Shown: positions 6,705 to 13,043 of the stretch, piece after piece
Numbering within the stretch: position 1 is the first letter of the stretch
Layout: each line of letters begins with the position of its first letter
NCBI GenBank assembly: GCA_025455895.1
Contig: JALOLQ010000027.1
Coordinates: 1 to 15,104 of the forward strand
Direction: 5' to 3'
Source of the DNA: Solirubrobacteraceae bacterium
GTDB lineage: Bacteria > Actinomycetota > Thermoleophilia > Solirubrobacterales > Solirubrobacteraceae
DNA length: 15,104 bases
Position numbers and translations under genes: made by a program
The notes under the pieces: generated by a model
Told to the model about the DNA's origin: nothing
Seen by the model: only the letters and a program-made list of their open reading frames with translations
Databases searched by the model: none

Positions 6705-7372
6705 CTCGGGCCTCGTGACGGGTCGGTCGGGTCGGCGATACGGACGTAGGCGGCGTCCTGCAGGTCCGCGGCCCCGCGGGTGTCGCGCAGGTCGGCCGCC
6801 GGGAGGGCCTTGAAGGAGACGGCCACGCGCGCCACGCGCGCCTCGTCGGCGGTCGAGAGCGGCGCGGCGAGCAGGGCGTTCGGCTGCACCGGGGTGCCGC
6901 TGTCCCACGTGTAGTAGCGGAAGACCGGCGTCGAGCCGATCAGCTGGACGTTCTCGAGCACGGTGCGCGTCGAGGTCGGCGTCCCGGGCCAGGTCATCGT
7001 CGGCGGGGTGCCGGTGCCCACCCAGCGCCGCAGCACGATGTTCCCGGACTCGTAGGAGAGCTGGTGCTTCTCGGGGACGGCGTCGGCGCCGCCGAGGTTC
7101 GTGAAGAAGGTGACGGCCGTGCTCGTGGCCGCGTCGATCGGCGGGATCGTGTTGCTGATGCAGACCTGCGAGGCCAGCTCGCGCATGACGAGGTCCATCG
7201 CCAGGCGCCCGCGCTGGGTGGCGTCGACGGTCTGGTAGGTGCGCTTGGAGAGCTGCGTCGAGTGGTCGAGCAGCGTGAAGGCGGCGACGATGATCCCCAT
7301 CCCGATCGTCATCGCCACGAGCAGCTCCACGAGCGTGAAGCCGTCCTCGGAGGCGGGCCTGAGGCGCCTCAC
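6695..7372 (-). CDS. PilW-type prepilin (pseudopilin) with FTLVE N-terminal methylation motif
   Basis: This 225-residue protein has a textbook type IV prepilin N terminus: leader VRRLRPASEDG, cleavage site G11|F12, FTLVELLVAMTIGMGI with Glu at +5 (E16), then a single hydrophobic helix. After it come TQRGRLAMDLVMRELASQVC and beta-rich sequence, as in minor pilins of the PilW/PilJ group, which sit at the pilus tip and prime assembly. The start is the GTG at 7370-7372, whose TG is shared with the upstream gene's TGA stop (GTGA overlap). This indicates translational coupling. The ORF stays open far upstream, but that part overlaps the preceding gene in another frame and is not coding. The stop at 6695-6697 lies inside the start region of the pilX-like gene. 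Confidence 0.87.
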   Translation of the reverse strand: MRRLRPASEDGFTLVELLVAMTIGMGIIVAAFTLLDHSTQLSKRTYQTVDATQRGRLAMDLVMRELASQVCISNTIPPIDAATSTAVTFFTNLGGADAVPEKHQLSYESGNIVLRRWVGTGTPPTMTWPGTPTSTRTVLENVQLIGSTPVFRYYTWDSGTPVQPNALLAAPLSTADEARVARVAVSFKALPAADLRDTRGAADLQDAAYVRIADPTDPSRGPRCN

Positions 7373-8685
7373 GGGCACGGCCCCGAGGTGCCGCTGGTCG
7401 GGATGCTCATCGTCGAGACGACGGCCGAGCCGCCCGGGGTGCGGTTCTGGAAGGTCTGGGTCACGTTGCGGGTGCCGTCGTCGGCGCAGATCGAGTAGTC
7501 GCCGTAGGGCAGGCCCGGCTCGGTGAGGTTCGCGGTCGCGTTGAGCGCGGCGGTGAAGGTCGAGCCGCAGCCGGGCGTCGTCGGCGTGATCCGCACGCGG
7601 GCGCTCGGATACGGGCTGCCGGCGCGCAGGATCTGGATCCGGACGGCCGGCTCGCGCACGGTCACGGCCTGGGTGGCGCCCGGCGCGAGGCTCACGATCG
7701 GGGCGCTCTGGCCGTAGGCGCGCGGGTCCGCGCCGGCGCAGCCGCCGGACCACACCGCGTAGCCGTCGGTGAACGGGTACAGCGTCGAGCCGGTGCTGAT
7801 CGTGTTCTGCGGCGAGCCGGCGGAGAACGTGCGCGTCTGCGGCGAGGGCATGCCGCTGTTGCCGACCATCACGGCGTTGCTCGTCGCCACCCGCGTCGTG
7901 CCGCCGACGACGGTGTCGAACGACACGTCCAGGCGGCTCGCGCGGTCGTAGTTGAAGACCACCGAGTTCGTCGAGCCGGAGGTGACCGACGTCGCCTGGG
8001 TGATGTTCGTGACGCCGCTGCGGTCCACCCAGCCGGACTGGCCGAAGTTGATCGTGTAGCCGCCCTCGACGAGCCCGGTCCAGAAGACGCAGCCGTCGCT
8101 GTCGGTGCTGCCGCTGTTGTTGCTCGGGCCGGTGATCGAGACGGGGATGCCCTGGACGCCGACGCTGTTGCGGTTCTGGATCTTCACGATCAGCCCGCCG
8201 GTGGTGCCGTCGAGCGAGCCGAGCGGGACGGCGACGAGCGTCTCGTTGGTCACCGGCCGGGTGGTCCCCATCGCCGGCCAGGTGACCGTGCTCGAGACCT
8301 TCAGGTAGTCGGTGCGCGTGGCGCCGGACGGACACGAGGTCGCGCCGGTCGTGTCATCGATCCAGACGGCGCGTGAGACGACGGTGTACGGCACGCCGTT
8401 CACCGTCTTCGTGGTCGTCTGGCTCATGTTCACGAGGTCGCGGAGCTTCAGCGCGCGCATCCGCTCGACGTCCTCCTGCGCGATCGACGCCGCGGCCCCG
8501 CGCGACTTGATCGACGAGCCCGAACGGGCGGCCTGGTCCATCGCCGCCAGGAAGCCGAGCGAGAGGATCACGAGCAGGCTGGCCGCGACCATCGCCTCGA
8601 TGAGCATCGAGCCGCGCTCGTCGCGGAGCCGGCGAAGGCACGGGCGCCCGGCGGGACGCGCGTCGCTGCGAACGGGAGCCGTCAC
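7369..8685 (-). CDS. PilV-type prepilin fused to carboxypeptidase-regulatory-like beta-sandwich domains
   Basis: This is a 438-residue protein, first gene of the pseudopilin operon. The N terminus has a basic leader ending RRLRDERG, cleavage at G25|S26, SMLIEAMVAASLLVILSLGF with Glu at +5 (E30), and a helix followed by IAQEDVERMRALKLRDL, typical of PilV. A normal PilV is about 150-200 residues; here about 280 more follow. Two stretches look like transthyretin/carboxypeptidase-regulatory-like folds: 163-215 (GLIVKIQNRN ... DSDGCVFWTGLVEGGYTI) and 346-402 (AVRIQILRAG ... TEPGLPYGDYSIC). They are separated by Ser/Thr/Gly-rich sequence. Such a fusion suggests an adhesive pilus tip. Start GTG 8685: the only upstream ATG (out of frame) meets a stop after four codons. 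The Shine-Dalgarno is weak. Confidence 0.82.
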   Translation of the reverse strand: MTAPVRSDARPAGRPCLRRLRDERGSMLIEAMVAASLLVILSLGFLAAMDQAARSGSSIKSRGAAASIAQEDVERMRALKLRDLVNMSQTTTKTVNGVPYTVVSRAVWIDDTTGATSCPSGATRTDYLKVSSTVTWPAMGTTRPVTNETLVAVPLGSLDGTTGGLIVKIQNRNSVGVQGIPVSITGPSNNSGSTDSDGCVFWTGLVEGGYTINFGQSGWVDRSGVTNITQATSVTSGSTNSVVFNYDRASRLDVSFDTVVGGTTRVATSNAVMVGNSGMPSPQTRTFSAGSPQNTISTGSTLYPFTDGYAVWSGGCAGADPRAYGQSAPIVSLAPGATQAVTVREPAVRIQILRAGSPYPSARVRITPTTPGCGSTFTAALNATANLTEPGLPYGDYSICADDGTRNVTQTFQNRTPGGSAVVSTMSIPTSGTSGPCP

Positions 8686-8718
8686 ACCCGCCCCATCGGC
8701 AGGGCCCGCGGGCGCTTG

Positions 8719-8751
8719 ACCGGTCCGGCCCGGCGGTCGTACACCGGTCCG
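8719..8751. repeat. Direct repeat ACCGGTCCG x2 upstream of the pseudopilin operon
   Basis: The nonamer ACCGGTCCG occurs at 8719-8727 and 8743-8751, 24 bp start to start, and each copy contains the palindrome ACCGGT. They lie 34-67 bp upstream of the pilV-like GTG, in the 99-bp gap after ligD. Another palindrome, CGGACGTCCG, is at 8768-8777. A regulator-binding role is possible but unproven; chance occurrence in such GC-rich DNA is a real alternative. Confidence 0.3.
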
Positions 8752-8784
8752 CGGGGGGCCTGCGGCTCGGACGTCCGTCCAGGC

Positions 8785-11148
8785 TCAGGGCGCCGGAAGC
8801 CGCTGGGCGAGCGTCAGCACCTCGCCGAAGAGGTCGCCCTGCTCGGCCACCCGGGCCAGCACCTCCGGCCAGGTGAAGGCGAGCGCCGACGGGTCGCCGC
8901 CGCCCGCGCACGCCTCGACCTCCTCCCAGGTGAGCGGCGTGGAGACCGTCGGCCGCTCGCGGGCGCGCAGCGAGTAGGCCGCCACGGTCGTCTTCGCGCG
9001 GTCGTTCTGGTACCAGTCGACGAGCACGCGGCCGCGGCGGGCGGCCTTCGCCTGGTGCGCGACGACGAGCCCCGCCTCCTCGCGCGCGAGCAGCTCGGCG
9101 ACGGCCTGCGCGACGCGCTTGGTGTCGGCGAACGTCGGCTCGGGGCGGTTGAGCGGCACGTAGAGCTGCAGGCCCTTGGAGCCCGAGGTCTTCGGGAACG
9201 CGCGCAGGCCGACCCCGCCCAGCATCGCGCGGATCAGCAGCGCCACCCGGCAGCACTCGGGAAGCGCGGCCGGCGCGCCCGGGTCCAGGTCGAAGACGAG
9301 CGCCGTCGGGCGGTCCGGCGCGGCGGCGAGCGCGAGCGACGGGTGCAGCTCGAGCGCCGCGAGCTGCGCGAGCCAGACGAGCGTCCCGGGCTCCTCGGCC
9401 AGCACGTGGCGGATCGTCTCGCGCCCGTAGGCCACCGGCGCGGTGGCGACCCAGGCGGGCGCGTGCGGCGGGACGCGCTTCTCGAAGAAGGCCTCGCCGG
9501 CGGTGCCGTCGGGGAAGCGCCGCAGGGTCAGCGCGCGCCCGCGCAGGTGGGGCACGAGCACCGGCGCGATCGCCGCCGCGTACTCGAGCACGTCGCGCTT
9601 CGTCGTGCCGTCCGCGTAGAGCGGCTTGTCGAGGTTCGTCACCGGGATCTCGCGGCCGCCGGCGAGCGCGACCGCGACCCGGCCGCGGCCGCGTTCGGCG
9701 TGCTCGTCGCGCAGCACGAGCGCGGCGGGCGGCTCGTCGCGCAGCCCGAGCCAGACCGGATGGCGCAGGAGGCCGTCGTCCGAGCGCTCGGTGAACCCGA
9801 CCTCGCCGCACAGCACCGGCTCGACCCAGCGCGCGCCGCGCGGGGGCTGCGGGCGGCCCGGGGCGAACGGCGAGCGCTCGCGGGCGAGCGGGGCGAGCCG
9901 GCGGGCGAGGTCCTCGAGCGCGAGCACGCTGAATCCGGTGCCGACCCGGCCGCGGTAGCGCAGGCGCCCGTCCTCACCCGGTTCGCCGACGAGCAGCGCG
10001 CCGATGCTCCCGCTCCGGCCTCCCTCCCCCGCGATCCAGCCGCCGACGAGGAGGTCCAGCGTCTCGCGGCGCTTGACCTTCACCCAGGCGCCGCTGCGCC
10101 GGCCGGGCTCGTAGGGCGCGCCGCGGCGCTTGGCGACGACGCCCTCGAGCTTCAGGCGCTCGGCGGCGGCGAGCAGCGCGCGGCCGTCGGCCTCGGCGGC
10201 CGGGACCTGCCAGTGCGCACCGGCGAGGCCGAGCTCGTCGAGCCGCGCGCGGCGCTCCTCGTACGGCAGAGCCGTGAGCGAGCGGCCGTCGAGGTGCAGC
10301 AGGTCGAAGATGACGTAGGTCACGGGCACCTCGGCGGCCAGGCGCCGGATCCGGCGCTCGTCGCCGACGTGCATGCGCCGCTGGAGCGCCTGGAAGCTCG
10401 GCGTGCCGCCGGGTCCGAAGGCGACGATCTCGCCGTCGAGCAGCACGGCGTGCTCGTGCAGGTCGCGGGCGAGCCGCGCGAGCTCCGGATAGCGGGCGGT
10501 GATGTCGGCGCCGCTGCGGGCCATGAGCCGCATCCGGCCCGGCTCCGAGCGGCACAGCGCGCGCACGCCGTCCCACTTGACCTCGAACGCCCAGCCGGGC
10601 CCGTCCGGGAGCGGGCCCGGGCGCGCGAGCATCGGCTCGATCCGCTCGGGCAGCGGCTCGGCGTCCGGGTCGGCGGGCTCGCCCATCCGGTGGATCATCC
10701 AGTCGCGATCGCCGCCGTCGTCCGCGCGGCCGGTGGCGAAGAGCGCCCAGCGACCGCGCAGGCGCTCCCCGCGCAGCTCGACCTCGACCTTGCGCGGCTC
10801 CCACTTGAGCAGCTCGTACGTGCCGCGGTCATGGATCGTCATCGTCCCCGCGCCGTACTGGCCAGCCGGGATCTCGCCCTCGAAGTCCAGGTACGCGATG
10901 GGATGGTCCTCGGTGCGCACGGCGATCCGGTTGTCGCCGGGATCACCCGGCAGGTAGCGCGGCAGGGCCCAGCTCGCGAGGACGCCGTCGTGCTCGAGGC
11001 GCAGGTCCCAGTGCAGCCGGGTGGCGCTGTGCTCCTGGACGACGAAGCGCGGAGCGCCGGGCGGCGCGGCCTCCGGCGCGCCCTCGGGCTCGGGCGTCGC
11101 CGAGAGGTCGCGCTTGCTCCGGTACGCGGCGAGCGGGTCGCGGGACAC
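8785..11148 (-). CDS. ligD: Multifunctional ATP-dependent DNA ligase LigD (phosphoesterase-ligase-polymerase order)
   Basis: A 787-residue enzyme of bacterial non-homologous end joining that trims, fills and seals double-strand breaks with Ku. Domain order: 3'-phosphoesterase (about 30-155; H40, D48 in HSATRLHWDLRLEHDG, and H82), ATP-dependent ligase (about 165-465; adenylated lysine K191 in EVKWDGVRAL, EGVVAKR at 335-341, WVKVKR at 355-360), and C-terminal archaeo-eukaryotic primase-like polymerase (about 500-780; VTNLDKPLY, catalytic D620 and D622 in VFDLDPG, SGSKGLQLYVPL, third acidic D711 in VLVDWYQND). All three active sites look intact. This is the Pseudomonas-type order, not the Pol-PE-Lig order of Mycobacterium. 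No ku gene is in the window. The GTG at 11148 is 6 nt after a TAGCGT hexamer, with no Shine-Dalgarno. Confidence 0.95.
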   Translation of the reverse strand: MSRDPLAAYRSKRDLSATPEPEGAPEAAPPGAPRFVVQEHSATRLHWDLRLEHDGVLASWALPRYLPGDPGDNRIAVRTEDHPIAYLDFEGEIPAGQYGAGTMTIHDRGTYELLKWEPRKVEVELRGERLRGRWALFATGRADDGGDRDWMIHRMGEPADPDAEPLPERIEPMLARPGPLPDGPGWAFEVKWDGVRALCRSEPGRMRLMARSGADITARYPELARLARDLHEHAVLLDGEIVAFGPGGTPSFQALQRRMHVGDERRIRRLAAEVPVTYVIFDLLHLDGRSLTALPYEERRARLDELGLAGAHWQVPAAEADGRALLAAAERLKLEGVVAKRRGAPYEPGRRSGAWVKVKRRETLDLLVGGWIAGEGGRSGSIGALLVGEPGEDGRLRYRGRVGTGFSVLALEDLARRLAPLARERSPFAPGRPQPPRGARWVEPVLCGEVGFTERSDDGLLRHPVWLGLRDEPPAALVLRDEHAERGRGRVAVALAGGREIPVTNLDKPLYADGTTKRDVLEYAAAIAPVLVPHLRGRALTLRRFPDGTAGEAFFEKRVPPHAPAWVATAPVAYGRETIRHVLAEEPGTLVWLAQLAALELHPSLALAAAPDRPTALVFDLDPGAPAALPECCRVALLIRAMLGGVGLRAFPKTSGSKGLQLYVPLNRPEPTFADTKRVAQAVAELLAREEAGLVVAHQAKAARRGRVLVDWYQNDRAKTTVAAYSLRARERPTVSTPLTWEEVEACAGGGDPSALAFTWPEVLARVAEQGDLFGEVLTLAQRLPAP

Positions 11149-11154
11149 GACGCC

Positions 11155-11160
11155 ACGCTA
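11155..11160 (-). promoter_or_regulatory. -10 element TAGCGT for leaderless ligD transcript
   Basis: On the minus strand TAGCGT is followed by exactly 6 nt (ggcgtc) and the GTG at 11148. It lies in the 45-bp gap between cysO and ligD, implying that ligD is transcribed independently of the riboswitch operon upstream. Confidence 0.6.
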
Positions 11161-11168
11161 TCCGGCGA

Positions 11169-11185
11169 GCCGGGCCGCGCCCGGC
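11169..11185 (-). terminator. GC hairpin just after the cysO-like gene
   Basis: GCCGGGC (11169-11175) pairs with GCCCGGC (11179-11185) over a 3-nt loop, 8 bases past the cysO-like stop. No T tract follows, and the ligD -10 lies 8 bases further on. A weak terminator or pause is possible; the evidence is only the stem and its position. Confidence 0.3.
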
Positions 11186-11193
11186 GCTGCGGC

Positions 11194-11469
11194 TCAGCCC
11201 CCGGCGACGGCCGGCAGGATCTGGACCTCCTGCCCGGCGGCGACGGGCGTGGCGAGCCCATCGCCGAAGCGGATGTCCTCGCCGCCCACATAGACGTTGA
11301 CGAACCGGCGCAGGCCGCCGTCGTCGTCGCACAGTCGCTCGCGCAGCTCGCCGTGGCGGGCGAACAGCGCGTCGAGCGCCTCGCCGACCGTCGCCGCCTC
11401 GACCTCGACCGTGCTCTCGCCGCCGGCCGACGCCCGCAGCTGGGTCGGGAGCTTCACCGCCACGCTCAC
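11194..11469 (-). CDS. cysO: CysO-like MoaD/ThiS-family sulfur carrier protein
   Basis: This 91-residue beta-grasp protein ends in the exposed di-glycine (LPAVAGG, G90-G91) that is adenylated and converted to a thiocarboxylate in this family. From memory, the region RRFVNVYVGGEDIRFGDGLA (54-73) and the ending VQILPAVAGG closely resemble Mycobacterium tuberculosis CysO. In that organism CysO-thiocarboxylate donates sulfide to O-phosphoserine via CysM. It is clearly closer to CysO than to ThiS or MoaD of cofactor synthesis. The GTG start at 11467-11469 overlaps the stop of the upstream thrC-like frame (GTGA), so the two are translationally coupled and under the same SAM riboswitch. No cysM, Mec-type protease or MoeB-like activating enzyme is in the window. 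The partner enzyme is therefore probably the thrC-like product. Confidence 0.88.
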   Translation of the reverse strand: MSVAVKLPTQLRASAGGESTVEVEAATVGEALDALFARHGELRERLCDDDGGLRRFVNVYVGGEDIRFGDGLATPVAAGQEVQILPAVAGG

Positions 11470-12688
11470 GACGCCGCCCCCGCGGTGACGGGCTCGACCT
11501 CGGCCTCGAACGCGTCGAAGGAGGCGTCGATCTCGAACGCCTCGAACGTGCCGCGCACGGCGTCGAGCGTCTTGAGGCCCTCGCCGGTGATCACGAGCAC
11601 GACGCGCTCGTCCGGGCCGCGGCCGTCTCGGTGAAGACGCCCGTGGTCTCGGCGAGCAGGCGGATCCCGTCGCGGACCTCGTCGTCGCTGACCGCCTCGA
11701 CCGAGCCGCCGGTGCGGCGCGCGAGCTCGACGGCGTACGGGCCGTCGGCCGGGTTGCCGATCGCCAGCGACTTGGCGATCGTGTCCGGGCGCACGGGGCG
11801 GCAGACGTCGTGCCCGGCCGCGAACGCCTGGGCCACCGGCGAGCAGCCGGCCGCCTGGGCGCCGTGCATCACCGGGACGTCGCCGTCGATCAGGCCGAGG
11901 GCGAGCCACTCCTTGAAGCCCTTCTCGAGCTTCGTGTAGAGCGAGCCCGAGGCGACCGGCGCGACCACGCGGTCCGGCGTGCGCCAGCCCAGCTGCTCGG
12001 CGACCTCGTAGGCGATCGTCTTGGAGCCCTCGGCGTAGTAGGGCCGCAGGTTGACGTTCACGAACGCCCAGTCACGCTCGCCGGAGAGCTCGGTGCACAG
12101 GCGGTTGACGTCGTCGTAGGTCCCGCGCACCTTCACGAGGTTCGTCCCGTAGACGCCGGTGGCGAGGATCTTCTGCTCCTCGAGATCGGCGGGGATGAAG
12201 ACGTAGCTCTCCATCCCCAGCGCCGCCGCGTGGGCGGCGACCGAGTTCGCCAGGTTGCCGGTGGAGGCGCAGGCGAGCACCTCGAAGCCGAGCTCGCGGG
12301 CGCGGGCCGCGGCGACGCTGACGACCCGGTCCTTGAAGGAATGGGTCGGGTTCGCCGCGTCGTTCTTGACCCAGACCTCGCCCAGGCCGAGCCGCTCGGC
12401 CAGCCGGTCGGCGCGGATCAGGGGCGTGCAGCCGGCCGGCAGGCCGGCGCGCGAGGACGCGCGCGCCGACGGGCCCGGCTGGCCGCCGGCCAGCGGCAGG
12501 AAGTCGGCGTAGCGCCAGATGTTCTGCGGGCCCGCCTGGATCCGACGGCGCAGCTCGGCGATGTCGCCGCGCAGGTGGTCGTGGTCGTAGCGCGCCTCGA
12601 GCGGCCCGAAGCAGCGGGTGCAGACGTAGTGCGCCCCGAGGTCGTAGTCCGTGCCGCACTCGCGGCAGCTCAAGCTGATGATTCCCAT
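11466..12688 (-). pseudogene. Threonine synthase-like PLP enzyme, frameshifted by an apparent internal deletion
   Basis: A fold-type II PLP enzyme of the threonine synthase family (O-phosphohomoserine as expected substrate). N terminus: Cys4 zinc ribbon CREC/CTRC (C8, C11, C23, C26), then GCTPLIRADRLAE (86-98), the PLP lysine K119 in THSFKDR, ASTGNLANSVAAHAA (141-155) and VAPVASGSLYTKLEKGF (242-258). The frame from ATG 12688 runs through TGVFTETA (349-356) and then goes off into a non-family tail to a stop at 11591. The conserved C terminus (VVLVITGEGLKTLDAV) follows in another frame and ends at 11466. Compared with family members about 16-17 codons plus one base are missing at the junction, within the palindrome GGCCGCGGCC (11615-11624). 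It is a real deletion or an assembly error. SAM-riboswitch control and coupling to cysO suggest a methionine role rather than plain threonine synthesis. Confidence 0.8.
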
Positions 12689-12689
12689 G

Positions 12690-12720
12690 AAAAAACCTCC
12701 GCCGTGACACGTGGCGGAGG
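12690..12720 (-). terminator. Intrinsic terminator of the SAM riboswitch; 3' arm carries the Shine-Dalgarno
   Basis: On the minus strand CCTCCGCC (12720-12713) pairs with GGCGGAGG (12703-12696) over a 9-nt loop, directly followed by six T (12695-12690). This is the only canonical hairpin-plus-T-tract in the window. The GGAGG of the 3' arm is 7 nt before the ATG at 12688, so the same hairpin would also hide the ribosome binding site. Confidence 0.92.
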
Positions 12721-12820
12721 CTCTGGGCATCCGACCACATCTTGCAGGAATTGGCACCTTCCGCTTGCGCGAGGTTGCCGGGGTTTCAACGGGCCAGTCC
12801 CTCCACCCCTCTGGATGTGT
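12690..12820 (-). promoter_or_regulatory. SAM-I (S-box) riboswitch with terminator, leader of the thrC-like/cysO operon
   Basis: The minus strand carries the S-box core in order. P1 is CACATC (12819-12814) pairing with GATGTG (12741-12736). Then come AGAGG, GGTGGAGGGACTGGCCC, GTTGAAACCCCGGCAACC, a small stem-loop region (tcgcgcaagcgg), and AAGGTGCCAATTCCTGC. All invariant blocks of the SAM-I aptamer are present, including the kink-turn/GGC region and the GGTGCCAA strand. The expression platform is the terminator at 12690-12720. In this class, SAM binding stabilises P1 and favours termination, so the operon should be expressed when SAM is low. These riboswitches normally precede methionine, cysteine or SAM synthesis and transport genes. 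Confidence 0.96.
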
Positions 12821-12838
12821 CCAGCTATGTGGCGCGGC

Positions 12839-12844
12839 AGCCTA
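12839..12844 (-). promoter_or_regulatory. Candidate -10 (TAGGCT) for the riboswitch operon
   Basis: TAGGCT on the minus strand lies about 19 bases before the P1 5' strand, a suitable distance for transcription to start just ahead of the aptamer. No recognisable -35 is seen 17 bases upstream, so this is tentative. Confidence 0.4.
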
Positions 12845-12877
12845 GCAGAGCCCGCGGCGCACGCGGCGGACCAGCGT

Positions 12878-12906
12878 TTGGGGCGTCCGGGACGCGCAGG
12901 TACACT
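12878..12906 (+). promoter_or_regulatory. Candidate corA promoter: TTGGGG - 17 nt - TACACT
   Basis: The -35-like TTGGGG (12878-12883) and -10 TACACT (12901-12906) are separated by exactly 17 nt. The start would fall near 12912-12913, giving a 5' leader of about 57 nt before the corA ATG. This is unlike the leaderless genes here and leaves room for a short upstream ORF. Confidence 0.5.
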
Positions 12907-12944
12907 GCCGGAGAAGGCGAATCCCGCCACCGAGGCGATCCCCG

Positions 12945-13043
12945 ATGCACAGCGACGAGCCGCGAAGTCATGCCCAGCCTGCCCAAGCCCCGCCTGCGCC
13001 GGGCGGACAGGGTGCGCGGCACCGCCGTCGCCGCCCCGCCTGA
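12945..13043 (+). CDS. Possible 32-codon leader ORF overlapping the corA start
   Basis: ATG 12945 is preceded by GAGG (12932-12935) at 9 nt, a better Shine-Dalgarno than corA itself has. It encodes a short Pro/Ala/Arg-rich peptide (starts MHSDEPRSHAQ, ends RHRRRRPA) and stops at 13041-13043, 74 bases inside corA in another frame. It may be a chance ORF in GC-rich DNA or a regulatory leader peptide. No homologue is recognised and codon bias cannot separate it from the overlapping corA frame. Confidence 0.25.
   Translation: MHSDEPRSHAQPAQAPPAPGGQGARHRRRRPA

Noticed and set aside
6705..6908. N-terminal extension of the pilX-like gene
   Set aside because: It is an Arg/Gly-rich shadow of the pilW-like gene; a prepilin leader must be short and GAGG precedes ATG 6704.
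8716..11634. 972-codon open frame on the plus strand opposite ligD
   Set aside because: It is Arg/Ala/Gly-rich with no recognisable domain and lies antisense to a LigD with intact motifs. Such frames are expected from strong third-position GC bias.
12689..12757. Upstream ATG (12757) for the thrC-like gene
   Set aside because: It lies inside the SAM riboswitch 3' region and would translate through the terminator. ATG 12688 begins exactly at the zinc-ribbon domain with GGAGG in front.
12742..12969. Upstream in-frame extension of corA
   Set aside because: It would translate through the antisense of the SAM riboswitch and upstream of the candidate corA promoter, and CorA proteins do not have such an extension.
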